Of a stretch of DNA of 14,611 nt, positions 1 to 6,167 are shown piece after piece. The stretch's first letter is position 1. Every line of letters starts with the position of its first letter. Origin of the DNA: CAZMLC01 sp964567125 (GTDB lineage Bacteria; Verrucomicrobiota; Kiritimatiellia; RFP12; UBA1067); NCBI GenBank assembly GCA_964567125.1, contig CAZMLC010000067.1, positions 1 through 14,611 on the forward strand, in the 5' to 3' direction. The notes beneath the pieces are model-generated. The model was not told the origin of the DNA. It did no database searches and worked only from the letters and a program-made list of their open reading frames with translations. The position numbers and the translations under genes are program-made.

Positions 1-58
1 GCGATAATCTGTTGCGCGCTCCTCGCAAACCATCGCCCTGATCGGCGAAGAAATACTA
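1..58. other. Window edge upstream of the pheA promoter, content unresolved
   Basis: This short stretch precedes the pheA promoter. One plus-strand frame (3-41) ends at a TGA and could be the last dozen codons of an upstream gene, but it is too short to recognise. The frame of the leader peptide is also open back to position 1, without similarity to anything I know. I call no gene here. Confidence 0.3.
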
Positions 59-86
59 TTGACAGAAACAAACAAAAGGTGATACA
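59..86 (+). promoter_or_regulatory. Candidate sigma-70 promoter of the pheL-pheA transcript
   Basis: A perfect -35 box TTGACA (59-64) is followed after 16 bp by GATACA (81-86), a weak -10 matching three of six consensus positions. Transcription would start near 93, about 30 nt ahead of the leader peptide ATG at 124. That is the arrangement expected for an attenuated amino-acid operon. The -10 is the uncertain part. Confidence 0.5.
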
Positions 87-123
87 GTGCGCGGCCAGTG
101 ACACACAGGTGTCAAGAATCCCT

Positions 124-204
124 ATGAAAAATTTCGTGTTTACAGCTCTGTTTAGCCGATTTTTTGCGTTTACCTTCGCAAAACGTCTTTGCTTTTCACT
201 GTAA
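124..204 (+). CDS. Phenylalanine-rich leader peptide (pheL-like) controlling pheA
   Basis: A 26-codon reading frame runs from ATG 124 to TAA 202-204. Eight of its 26 residues are Phe (residues 4, 6, 10, 13, 14, 16, 18, 24), with a dense cluster at 13-18 (FFAFTF). It starts MKNF; the E. coli PheL peptide is similarly short, begins MK and is Phe-rich. Its position between a promoter and a strong terminator hairpin directly ahead of pheA fits a ribosome-sensing leader: stalling at Phe codons when charged tRNA-Phe is scarce would allow antitermination. The ribosome-binding site is weak (AGGTG at 107-111). An in-frame GTG at 109 is an alternative start. The frame is open to the window start, so chance cannot be fully excluded, but Phe content plus context makes the call strong. 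Confidence 0.82.
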   Translation: MKNFVFTALFSRFFAFTFAKRLCFSL

Positions 205-250
205 TCACCGATGATACCCCGAGCAGATTTCCAGGTCCCGCAGTGAAAGC
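191..250 (+). promoter_or_regulatory. Antiterminator pairing of the pheA attenuator
   Basis: GCTTTTCACTG (191-201), at the end of the leader peptide frame, is complementary to CAGTGAAAGC (241-250): ten base pairs with one bulged U. The second strand covers the upper left arm and loop of the terminator hairpin, so the two structures exclude each other. A ribosome at the stop codon (202-204) would cover 191-201 and let the terminator form. A ribosome stalled on the Phe cluster (160-177) would leave 191-201 free to pair. An upstream hairpin (162-168 with 177-183, TTTTGCG/CGCAAAA) may be the pause structure. A clear 1:2 anti-antiterminator pairing was not found. Confidence 0.6.
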
Positions 251-271
251 ACACTGCGGGACCTTTTTTTT
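233..271 (+). terminator. Attenuator: intrinsic terminator ahead of pheA
   Basis: AGGTCCCGCAGTG (233-245) and CACTGCGGGACCT (252-264) form a perfect 13-bp stem around the six-base loop AAAGCA, followed by eight T (264-271). This is a textbook rho-independent terminator. It ends about 20 nt before the pheA start codon and after the Phe-rich leader, so it is most likely the attenuator of pheA and not the end of an upstream gene. Confidence 0.88.
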
Positions 272-292
272 ACCCTAAGGAGAAACACAACC

Positions 293-1435
293 ATGAATAT
301 CGACGCACTGAGAACTGAAATCGACCAGATCGACGAGCAGCTGACTGAGCTTTTCAAAAAGCGTATGCAGGTTTCACTCGCGATCGCCAAGCACAAGAAA
401 GAGAGCGGGATGCCGATCTACGACAACACCCGCGAACGCAATCTACTCCATCGGATCTCCGACAAGGCCGGCGCCGAATTCGAAGTCTACATGCGCGTCT
501 TCTTCTCCATGCTCATGGATATCAGCCGCTCGTATCAGCACAAAGTTTTGGCCGAACCTTCTGAACTGAGCATGCAGATCGCACACGCCATCGACGTCAC
601 GCCGCAGATGTTCCCGTCCAAAGCGGTTGTCGCCTGCCAAGGCACGGAAGGCGCCTTCTCGCAGCAGGCGTGCGACAAGCTTTTCACGACGCCGAGCATC
701 ATGTACTGCAACAGCTTTGAAAATGTCTTTCAGGCGGTCCGTTCCGGCATCTGCCGTTACGGTGTCCTGCCGATTGAAAACAGCACCGCAGGGTCGGTCA
801 ATCAAATCTACGACCTGATGCAGCATTATCACGTCTCGATTGTGCGCAGTTTGCGCCTTCAAGTCGCGCATGCCCTGCTCACCAACCCAGGCGCGAAACG
901 CAGCGACATCAAGGAAATCATCTCGCATGAACAGGCACTCGCACAATGCTCGAATGTACTGGCCACCTTCAAGAACATCACGGTAACGCCCTGCCAGAAC
1001 ACCGCACTCGCCGCCAAGATGGTCGCGGAAAGCGGCCGTACAGACATTGCGGCGATCTCCTCGGCGTCGTGCGCAGATCACTACAATCTGGAGATCCTCG
1101 AGGATAACGTTCAAAACAACGACGGCAATTATACCCGGTTCATCTGCATTGCGAATACGCTGGAAATCTATCCAGGCGCAAACCGGACCAGTCTCATGAT
1201 GGTCATTCCGCACAAACCGGGCGCGCTCTATCGCATCCTCGTCCGGTTTTATGCGCTGGGCATGAATCTGGTCAAACTTGAAAGCCGCCCCATTCCGGAA
1301 CGAAATTTCGAATTCACCTTCTATTTCGATGTCGAGGCTCCGGTCTACTCCCCGGCCCTGCTGCAATTGATTACAGAACTGGAGAGCCAGATTCCTGAAT
1401 TTCGCTACCTCGGCAGTTATTCGGAAATGCTGTAG
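293..1435 (+). CDS. pheA: Bifunctional chorismate mutase / prephenate dehydratase (P-protein)
   Basis: The cytoplasmic enzyme converts chorismate to prephenate and then to phenylpyruvate, committing flux to phenylalanine. The 380-residue protein has the usual P-protein order. An AroQ chorismate mutase domain (about 1-85) has R7, R24, K35, D44, R47 and E48 in the same spacing as the E. coli active-site residues R11, R28, K39, D48, R51 and E52. The prephenate dehydratase domain (about 110-285) has an ENSTAGS motif and the conserved T281-R282-F283. A C-terminal ACT domain (about 298-375) carries the ESRP motif at 330-333 that binds phenylalanine for feedback inhibition. The start at 293 is set by AAGGAG at 277-282. 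Expression is probably controlled by the attenuator just upstream, so both transcription and activity would respond to Phe. No tyrosine or tryptophan genes lie beside it. Confidence 0.96.
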   Translation: MNIDALRTEIDQIDEQLTELFKKRMQVSLAIAKHKKESGMPIYDNTRERNLLHRISDKAGAEFEVYMRVFFSMLMDISRSYQHKVLAEPSELSMQIAHAIDVTPQMFPSKAVVACQGTEGAFSQQACDKLFTTPSIMYCNSFENVFQAVRSGICRYGVLPIENSTAGSVNQIYDLMQHYHVSIVRSLRLQVAHALLTNPGAKRSDIKEIISHEQALAQCSNVLATFKNITVTPCQNTALAAKMVAESGRTDIAAISSASCADHYNLEILEDNVQNNDGNYTRFICIANTLEIYPGANRTSLMMVIPHKPGALYRILVRFYALGMNLVKLESRPIPERNFEFTFYFDVEAPVYSPALLQLITELESQIPEFRYLGSYSEML

Positions 1436-1464
1436 CCCATCAAAACCGTGATCCTATGTTCGAC

Positions 1465-1518
1465 GTTACGGAAGTGTACCCCATGGATACCATGGAGTTA
1501 TGCTTTCGTAACATTTTT
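1465..1518 (+). terminator. Long hairpin after pheA, probable terminator
   Basis: A 14-bp outer stem (1465-1478 with 1499-1512, including three G-U pairs) encloses an internal loop and a second stem made of two CCATGG copies (1481-1486 and 1490-1495) around ATA. A run of five T follows (1514-1518). The structure begins 30 nt after the pheA stop, which suits transcription termination. The outer stem is A/U-rich at its base, unlike a typical strong terminator, so a processing or stability element is possible. Confidence 0.5.
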
Positions 1519-1728
1519 CCGCATTGCCCCAATCCAATGCACAATCGGTGCTGGACATTCTCGTCACTCCATGCGAAAATATTCGCACAACAGCATTGTT
1601 GCGACTTACTGGCGGCTTGGAAATGATTGCTCGGAAACTGCGGGTCATAACGATGTGCCACCGATTCAGCCGTCATACTGGCACGAAAAAGACCTGCAGG
1701 AAAGAGTAAAGTTAATTCTTCTTTTTCT
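1519..1728. other. Gene-free stretch upstream of purF
   Basis: No convincing gene is present in these 210 bases. Small open frames on both strands have no recognisable sequence and overlap one another. Two minor stem-loops occur (TGCGAA/TTCGCA at 1572-1587 and CAACA/TGTTG at 1588-1601). A weak promoter candidate is TTGCGA (1599-1604), 17 bp, AATGAT (1622-1627). Otherwise the stretch holds only the presumed purF leader. Confidence 0.4.
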
Positions 1729-3417
1729 ATGTCAGACGAACTGAAACATGAATGCGGTGTCGCGCTACTCAAACTTTGCAAGCCTCTGACTGCGTATCCG
1801 GCTCACTATGGTCTGCAGCAGATGGCGCTCCTCCTGGAAAAACAGCATAATCGAGGACAGGACGGTGCTGGCATCGCCTCGATGAAACTGGATGTCGAAC
1901 CAGGAAACCCCTATTTCCATATTGAAAAGTCAGCCGGCCGCAATCCGCTTGCGGAAATGCTGGAAAATGTCTGGGAAAACCCTTTTGACGGCAATGTTTT
2001 TCTCGGCCACTTGCGCTATGGGACCTTTGGTGGGCGTTCCATCAATGCCTGCCATCCGCTTCTGAAATACAGCGTCTGCCGCGATCGGACGCTCCTGCTT
2101 GCGGGCAACTTCAACCTGACGAACAGCCCGAAGCTCTTCAAAGCGCTGACCGAGATGGGCCATCACCTGCCAGACCGCCAGGACACGACGATCCTGCTGC
2201 ATCTGATCGGCCACGAAATCGAGAAGGTGCATACGGACGGGTGCACAGATATTGATCTGAATGCTATTCTGAGAAAAGCCGCCTCCGACTGGGATGGCGG
2301 TTTTCTCATTTGCGGCATCCTCGGCGATGGGACAGCGTTTGCCCTGCGCGATGCGGCAGGCATCCGCCCCGCGTTCTATTCCTCCGACTCCGACAAGGTC
2401 GTCGTTGCCTCCGAACGCCCCGCGATCCAAACAAGCTTTAACTTAAAGCGCGATGTCGTCCACGAGCTGCCGCCTGGCCATTTGCTCTTAATCACAGCAG
2501 ACAACACGGTCTCTGTCGAGCCATGCCTTCCCCCGCGCGAAATCCGCCGCTGCGTCTTTGAGCGCATCTACTTTTCGCGCGGCAACGACAGCGACATCCA
2601 GCAGGAACGCCGCGCCATGGGCATGCGTCTCGCTCCGCAGATTCTCGACGCCATTGATCATGACTACGAGAATACCTTTTTCTCGTATATCCCCAACACG
2701 GCGCAGATCAGTTTCCATGGTCTGCTCGACGCCCTGTTGTGCAAACACGCCATCCGCTTTGGCGTGGTGGTTGTCAAGGATGCCAAATTCCGCACCTTTA
2801 TCGCGGATGAGAAGCGCCGTAAATCGCTCGACATGCACATCTACGATATCGTCCATGGGTTGATCCGTCCGCAGCAGGATAACATCGTCGTGGTGGATGA
2901 CTCCATTGTCCGCGGCACGACCATGCGCAACCTGATCTTGAAAATCCTTGATCGGCTCGAACCGCGTAAAATCGTGGTCGCCTCCGCAGCACCGCCCATC
3001 TGCTACCCGGACTGCTATGGCATCGACATGGCCAGCCTCGGCGAACTCGTCGCGTTTCAGGCTGTGATGTCGCTGATCCATAAGCATGGAAAACTTGATC
3101 TTTTCCACGACTGTGTTGCCGCCGCGCGCTTAGACCTGGAAAAACCTGATATCGAGATGAAGAATTGCGTGAAACCGCTCTATGAAGCCTTCACCTTTGA
3201 GCAGCTCTCCGCGGAAATCAGTACGCTGCTGACTCCCGACAACCTCAAGGCGGAGTTCTGCGCGGTCTTTCAGACCACGGAAAATCTTCGCAAGTGCTGC
3301 CCGGATCATACCGGTGACTGGTATTTCACCGGCAATTATCCGACCCCTGGTGGAAACCGTGTCGTCAATCGCGCGCTGCTGAATTATGTCGACAAGATCA
3401 ACCAACGCGCCTATTAA
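1729..3417 (+). CDS. purF: Amidophosphoribosyltransferase (PurF-type, class II glutamine amidotransferase)
   Basis: It is predicted to catalyse the first committed step of purine synthesis, transferring glutamine-derived ammonia onto PRPP to give phosphoribosylamine in the cytoplasm. The start MSDELKHECGVAL places the presumed nucleophile at Cys9 after an 8-residue propeptide that would be removed. The N-terminal Ntn-hydrolase domain (about 9-260) shows HNRGQDGAG, GHLRYGT (R96) and GNFNLTN (126-132). The phosphoribosyltransferase domain (about 285-500) carries the PRPP loop VVVDDSIVRGTT at 387-398. At 562 residues it is longer than E. coli PurF (about 505), and its start resembles the form I know from Bacteroidetes. 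No Shine-Dalgarno sequence lies at normal distance; AGGAAAGAG (1698-1706) is over 20 nt away. ATG 1729 is chosen because it sits just before Cys9 and no start codon was found upstream near it. It stands alone, away from other pur genes in this window. Confidence 0.9.
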   Translation: MSDELKHECGVALLKLCKPLTAYPAHYGLQQMALLLEKQHNRGQDGAGIASMKLDVEPGNPYFHIEKSAGRNPLAEMLENVWENPFDGNVFLGHLRYGTFGGRSINACHPLLKYSVCRDRTLLLAGNFNLTNSPKLFKALTEMGHHLPDRQDTTILLHLIGHEIEKVHTDGCTDIDLNAILRKAASDWDGGFLICGILGDGTAFALRDAAGIRPAFYSSDSDKVVVASERPAIQTSFNLKRDVVHELPPGHLLLITADNTVSVEPCLPPREIRRCVFERIYFSRGNDSDIQQERRAMGMRLAPQILDAIDHDYENTFFSYIPNTAQISFHGLLDALLCKHAIRFGVVVVKDAKFRTFIADEKRRKSLDMHIYDIVHGLIRPQQDNIVVVDDSIVRGTTMRNLILKILDRLEPRKIVVASAAPPICYPDCYGIDMASLGELVAFQAVMSLIHKHGKLDLFHDCVAAARLDLEKPDIEMKNCVKPLYEAFTFEQLSAEISTLLTPDNLKAEFCAVFQTTENLRKCCPDHTGDWYFTGNYPTPGGNRVVNRALLNYVDKINQRAY

Positions 3418-3420
3418 GAC

Positions 3421-3453
3421 GGGCGTGCACCGCATTGCGCGCTGCACAAGCCC
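3421..3453 (+). terminator. Weak hairpin after purF
   Basis: GGGC (3421-3424) and GTGCA (3425-3429) can pair with TGCAC (3443-3447) and GCCC (3450-3453) with a two-base bulge. It starts 4 nt after the purF stop but has no T-run, so termination here would be inefficient or factor-dependent. Confidence 0.3.
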
Positions 3454-3507
3454 ATTCTCAACAGTACTGATTCCATAGACAAGGCCATCGCGACGTCGAA
3501 AAAGCCA

Positions 3508-3536
3508 TTGACTTGTCGCTTGTGCTCCAGTATAGT
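3508..3536 (+). promoter_or_regulatory. Strong sigma-70 promoter of the sulfur operon
   Basis: TTGACT (3508-3513), a 17-bp spacer and TATAGT (3531-3536) match the sigma-70 consensus at ten of twelve positions with ideal spacing. The predicted start near 3543 leaves a leader of about 80 nt before the ATG at 3625. The reading frame of the next gene stays open through this promoter from a TTG at 3508, but that TTG is part of the -35 box and should not be taken as the start. Confidence 0.72.
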
Positions 3537-3552
3537 GACCCCCACTGTGTCA

Positions 3553-3601
3553 CGCATGTTATGCGCACCACGCCTGCTTTTCCGATCCTCGGAAAAACAG
3601 G
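3553..3601 (+). promoter_or_regulatory. Leader of the sulfur operon with an inverted repeat and a hairpin
   Basis: Just after the predicted transcription start lies the inverted repeat CGCAT-GTT-ATGCG (3553-3565), a size suited to a small operator. Next comes a 13-bp hairpin with one mismatch: CCTGCTTTTCCGA (3573-3585), loop TCC, TCGGAAAAACAGG (3589-3601). It has no T-run, so it is not a simple terminator. It ends 9 nt before the ribosome-binding site GAGGAG (3611-3616). A regulatory role is inferred only from placement. Confidence 0.4.
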
Positions 3602-3624
3602 GGACAGGTCGAGGAGAATCGAAC

Positions 3625-5643
3625 ATGACCCTGTGTATGCTCAACACTGTGCTCCGCCAACGAGGTCTCGTGCTGTTCCTGCTCGCGTGCGCGTCGTTGT
3701 GCGCCCGCGCGAAGGAACCCGCGTCGGAAACACCCACCAATACGGCAACCGCGTTCGCGCAGAATCTGCTGGTTAAAACCTACACCTACCCCGATTTCCA
3801 AATTGTACAGTTCAAGCTTGAAACGCTGTCGCACTACTCCTACGTGCTGATCTCCGACAAGAAAGCGCTCGTCATCGACCCTGTGCGCGACACCACGCCG
3901 TATCAGAAAGCGGCCGCCAGTCAAGGTGCCACGATCAAAGGTGTTTTTCTGACCCACACGCATGCCGATTTTGTGGCCGGCCATCTCGAGTTGGCCATGC
4001 GGACAACATCGCCGATCTATCAGAGCACAGCCAGTGGCGCAGAGTATCCCTTCCAAGGGGTCGCACACAACCAGCAGCTTCCCTTTGGCGCGATCACACT
4101 TCAGTTTTTAGAGACGCCCGGCCATACCCCCGACAGCGTTTCGCTCGCGGTCCTGCGTGAAAGTAAGCAAAACATTCCCGAGGTCGTGTTTACCGGCGAC
4201 ACGCTCTTTGCTGGCTCCATGGGACGACCTGAGCTACTGGACAACACGTATTCCATCGCCGAGCTGGCCTCCAAAGCGTTTGACACCTGGGATGTTGTAC
4301 TCTCAAAGCTTCCCAATGAAACCATGCTCCTCGCCACGCATGGCGCAGGCCCATTTCGCGGCCAGGAGCTGCGCGACGATCTTTTCAGTACACTCGGTGA
4401 TGAGCGCAAGAGCAATCCGTATCTGCAACTCCGCGGGCGTAACTTTTTCGTCTCCGCAATGCTGGAACGTCTACCGCCGCAACCGCAGCATTACACCGCA
4501 GTCGCACGCATGAATCGGCAGGGGCCTCCCACGCTCAACAGGACAGCGCCACTCCCGCCTAAACTCTTTTCAAAAGCACCTTTGCTGAATCAAATCGACA
4601 CGGTTTATCTGATCGATGTGCGCAGCGCAGAGGAATATGTCAAAGGCCACATCCCGACAGCGATCAACATCGGACTTCAAGGGCGCTTCGAAACGTGGAC
4701 CGGCGCACTCGTCCCCTGGGGGGCAACGGTGATCCTCTGCGGCGCCGAGACCGAAATCGAAGCTGCCGTCAAACGTCTGCACCGCATCGGCTATACGGTA
4801 CAAGGGTCGATTCGCTTTGACGAGACACTCGCTTCGCAATTGCTGTTGACAACCAATCAGCGCCTCTCGCCGCAGATACTCAGCAAGCGCATTCAGGAAC
4901 GCGCAGCACCGATCACAGTCGATATCCGCGAGCCGCAGGAGTGGCTCCAGCAACGTATCAGCACGACCATCAACATTCCGCTTGAACAGCTGAGCGACAG
5001 CGCCACTGTCAGCCTCAACCGCAACGATCCCGTGATTGTCGTTTGCAAAACCGATTACCGCAGCAGTATCGCGATCGGCTTGCTGGAACGCAAGGGCTTC
5101 AAGAACGTGATGACCCTGCTCGGCGGCATGGACGCCTGGATTCAAGCCGGCCAGCCGATCATCCAGATGCAAAGCACAGGCAACGTAACACACCAGCGGC
5201 GCACCAAACAAAACGTCAAACTGCCGGAAGCGATCGACCCTGTAGCGCTTCACCGCCTGATGCTCGACCAGACCTATCCCGTCGAACTGATCGACATCCG
5301 GGCAGAAGAGCAGTTCGCCGATTATTCGCTTCCCGACGCTCGCAATATTCCCTTCGATGAATTGCTCGCAGACCCTGTCGTACTCAATGGCAAGACGCCG
5401 CTCATCCTGTTGGATCGCGACGGCTATCTCGCCATGGCGATCGGCGGCATTCTCGCGCAGAAAACAGAACGGACTGTCCGCGTCCTCTACGGCGGACTCA
5501 ATGCCTACTGGGATTTCTCAACCTCCTCCGCGCCCGGTGCGACATTGCGCCGCCCTGCACCGGATAAAGCCAAGCGTGAACCCGCTGCGGCACCAACGCA
5601 GAAAGCTATCCCATCCAAAACAGAAAAACGCACCGCAGGATAA
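3625..5643 (+). CDS. Exported MBL-fold persulfide dioxygenase-like protein with three rhodanese domains
   Basis: The 672-residue protein probably handles sulfane sulfur outside the cytoplasm. ATG 3625 is chosen because GAGGAG (3611-3616) precedes it and the promoter lies upstream. The N-terminus has a hydrophobic signal segment ending ARA-KE. The metallo-beta-lactamase domain (about 55-250) has THTHADFVAGH (H111, H113, D115, H120), GHTPDS (H167), TGDTLFAGSMGRPEL (D192) and ATHGAG (H239). These match the ETHE1/persulfide dioxygenase branch, whose Fe(II) is bound by two His and one Asp, although Phe116 replaces the His usual in HxHxDH. Three rhodanese domains follow. The first (about 322-410) has Cys372 but no standard loop. 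The second (about 420-510) has a canonical C474-KTDY-R479 loop. The third (about 543-635) has Asp597 in place of Cys. A charged Pro/Ala/Lys tail follows. It is first gene of the operon with the YeeE halves. Thiosulfate or glutathione persulfide as substrate is inference. Confidence 0.85.
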   Translation: MTLCMLNTVLRQRGLVLFLLACASLCARAKEPASETPTNTATAFAQNLLVKTYTYPDFQIVQFKLETLSHYSYVLISDKKALVIDPVRDTTPYQKAAASQGATIKGVFLTHTHADFVAGHLELAMRTTSPIYQSTASGAEYPFQGVAHNQQLPFGAITLQFLETPGHTPDSVSLAVLRESKQNIPEVVFTGDTLFAGSMGRPELLDNTYSIAELASKAFDTWDVVLSKLPNETMLLATHGAGPFRGQELRDDLFSTLGDERKSNPYLQLRGRNFFVSAMLERLPPQPQHYTAVARMNRQGPPTLNRTAPLPPKLFSKAPLLNQIDTVYLIDVRSAEEYVKGHIPTAINIGLQGRFETWTGALVPWGATVILCGAETEIEAAVKRLHRIGYTVQGSIRFDETLASQLLLTTNQRLSPQILSKRIQERAAPITVDIREPQEWLQQRISTTINIPLEQLSDSATVSLNRNDPVIVVCKTDYRSSIAIGLLERKGFKNVMTLLGGMDAWIQAGQPIIQMQSTGNVTHQRRTKQNVKLPEAIDPVALHRLMLDQTYPVELIDIRAEEQFADYSLPDARNIPFDELLADPVVLNGKTPLILLDRDGYLAMAIGGILAQKTERTVRVLYGGLNAYWDFSTSSAPGATLRRPAPDKAKREPAAAPTQKAIPSKTEKRTAG

Positions 5644-5648
5644 TGCCC

Positions 5649-6167
5649 ATGAAACGTTCGCCCTACATGAATCCCTACCTTGCCGGAACGCTGCTCGGCC
5701 TTACGCTCGTGGTCGCGTATCTCATCCTTGGCGCAGGGCTCGGAGCCTCTTCCTGCCTGGGGCGGATGGGGGCCTCCTGCTCGCTGCTGTTCGCTCCCGC
5801 ACACACGCGCGCCAGTGAATACTTCGGGGCCTGGGGCGAACATCCGCTTCTTTACTATGTCGTTTTCATGTTCGCAGGCATCTGCATCGGCGGACTCATC
5901 TCCGCATTGCTGGCCAACCGGCTTGAGTTGAAACTGGAACGCGGCGCTTCGCTTTCGGCAGGACGGCGCGCCATCTTTGCCCTGTTCGGCGGATTTATCG
6001 TTGGTTTTGCCAGCCGGCTCGCCAATGGCTGCACGTCAGGGCAAGCGCTCTCTGGCGGCGTCTTGCTACTCAACGGCAGCCTTCTCTTCATGGTCAGTCT
6101 TTTTATCGGCGGCTTCGTGACTGCATGGTTTGTGAGGAAACAGTGGAATGATGGCAACGTTCTATAG
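5649..6167 (+). CDS. YeeE/YedE-family sulfur transporter, N-terminal half protein
   Basis: This 172-residue membrane protein belongs to the YeeE/YedE (DUF395, Sulf_transp) family, whose characterised member TsuA imports thiosulfate. It shows GAGLGASSCLGR (C36) and C44 near the first membrane helix, a central pair of helices, and the family hallmark SRLANGCTSGQALSGG with C128. Conserved cysteines of this kind are used by the family to pass thiosulfate. It is about half the length of one-piece family members, and the next gene supplies the other half. The start at 5649 is preferred over ATG 5643, which overlaps the previous stop, because AGGA (5637-5640) is then 8 nt away. Its 3' end overlaps the next gene by 20 nt, so translation is probably coupled. 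Confidence 0.88.
   Translation: MKRSPYMNPYLAGTLLGLTLVVAYLILGAGLGASSCLGRMGASCSLLFAPAHTRASEYFGAWGEHPLLYYVVFMFAGICIGGLISALLANRLELKLERGASLSAGRRAIFALFGGFIVGFASRLANGCTSGQALSGGVLLLNGSLLFMVSLFIGGFVTAWFVRKQWNDGNVL

Noticed and set aside
1..204. A longer coding frame running from the window edge into the leader peptide stop
   Set aside because: The frame is open to position 1, but the upstream part has no recognisable sequence, overlaps the promoter, and the Phe-rich part starts sharply at ATG 124.
443..1366. Long minus-strand frame opposite pheA
   Set aside because: It mirrors a fully recognised plus-strand gene and is a by-product of G+C-rich codon use.
1465..1512. Integron attC-like site in the hairpin after pheA
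   Set aside because: The stem ends GTTACGG/CGTAAC superficially recall attC core sites, but they do not fit the GTTRRRY/RYYYAAC consensus, and no integrase or cassette is nearby.
1440..1781. Small frames on both strands between pheA and purF
   Set aside because: They overlap each other, lack ribosome-binding sites and resemble no known protein.
2488..3108. Minus-strand frame opposite purF
   Set aside because: It is the antisense of the PRPP-binding domain, with no signal of its own.
3508..3624. Upstream extension of the MBL-rhodanese protein from TTG 3508
   Set aside because: The TTG is the -35 box of a strong promoter, and ATG 3625 has a good RBS and begins a signal peptide.
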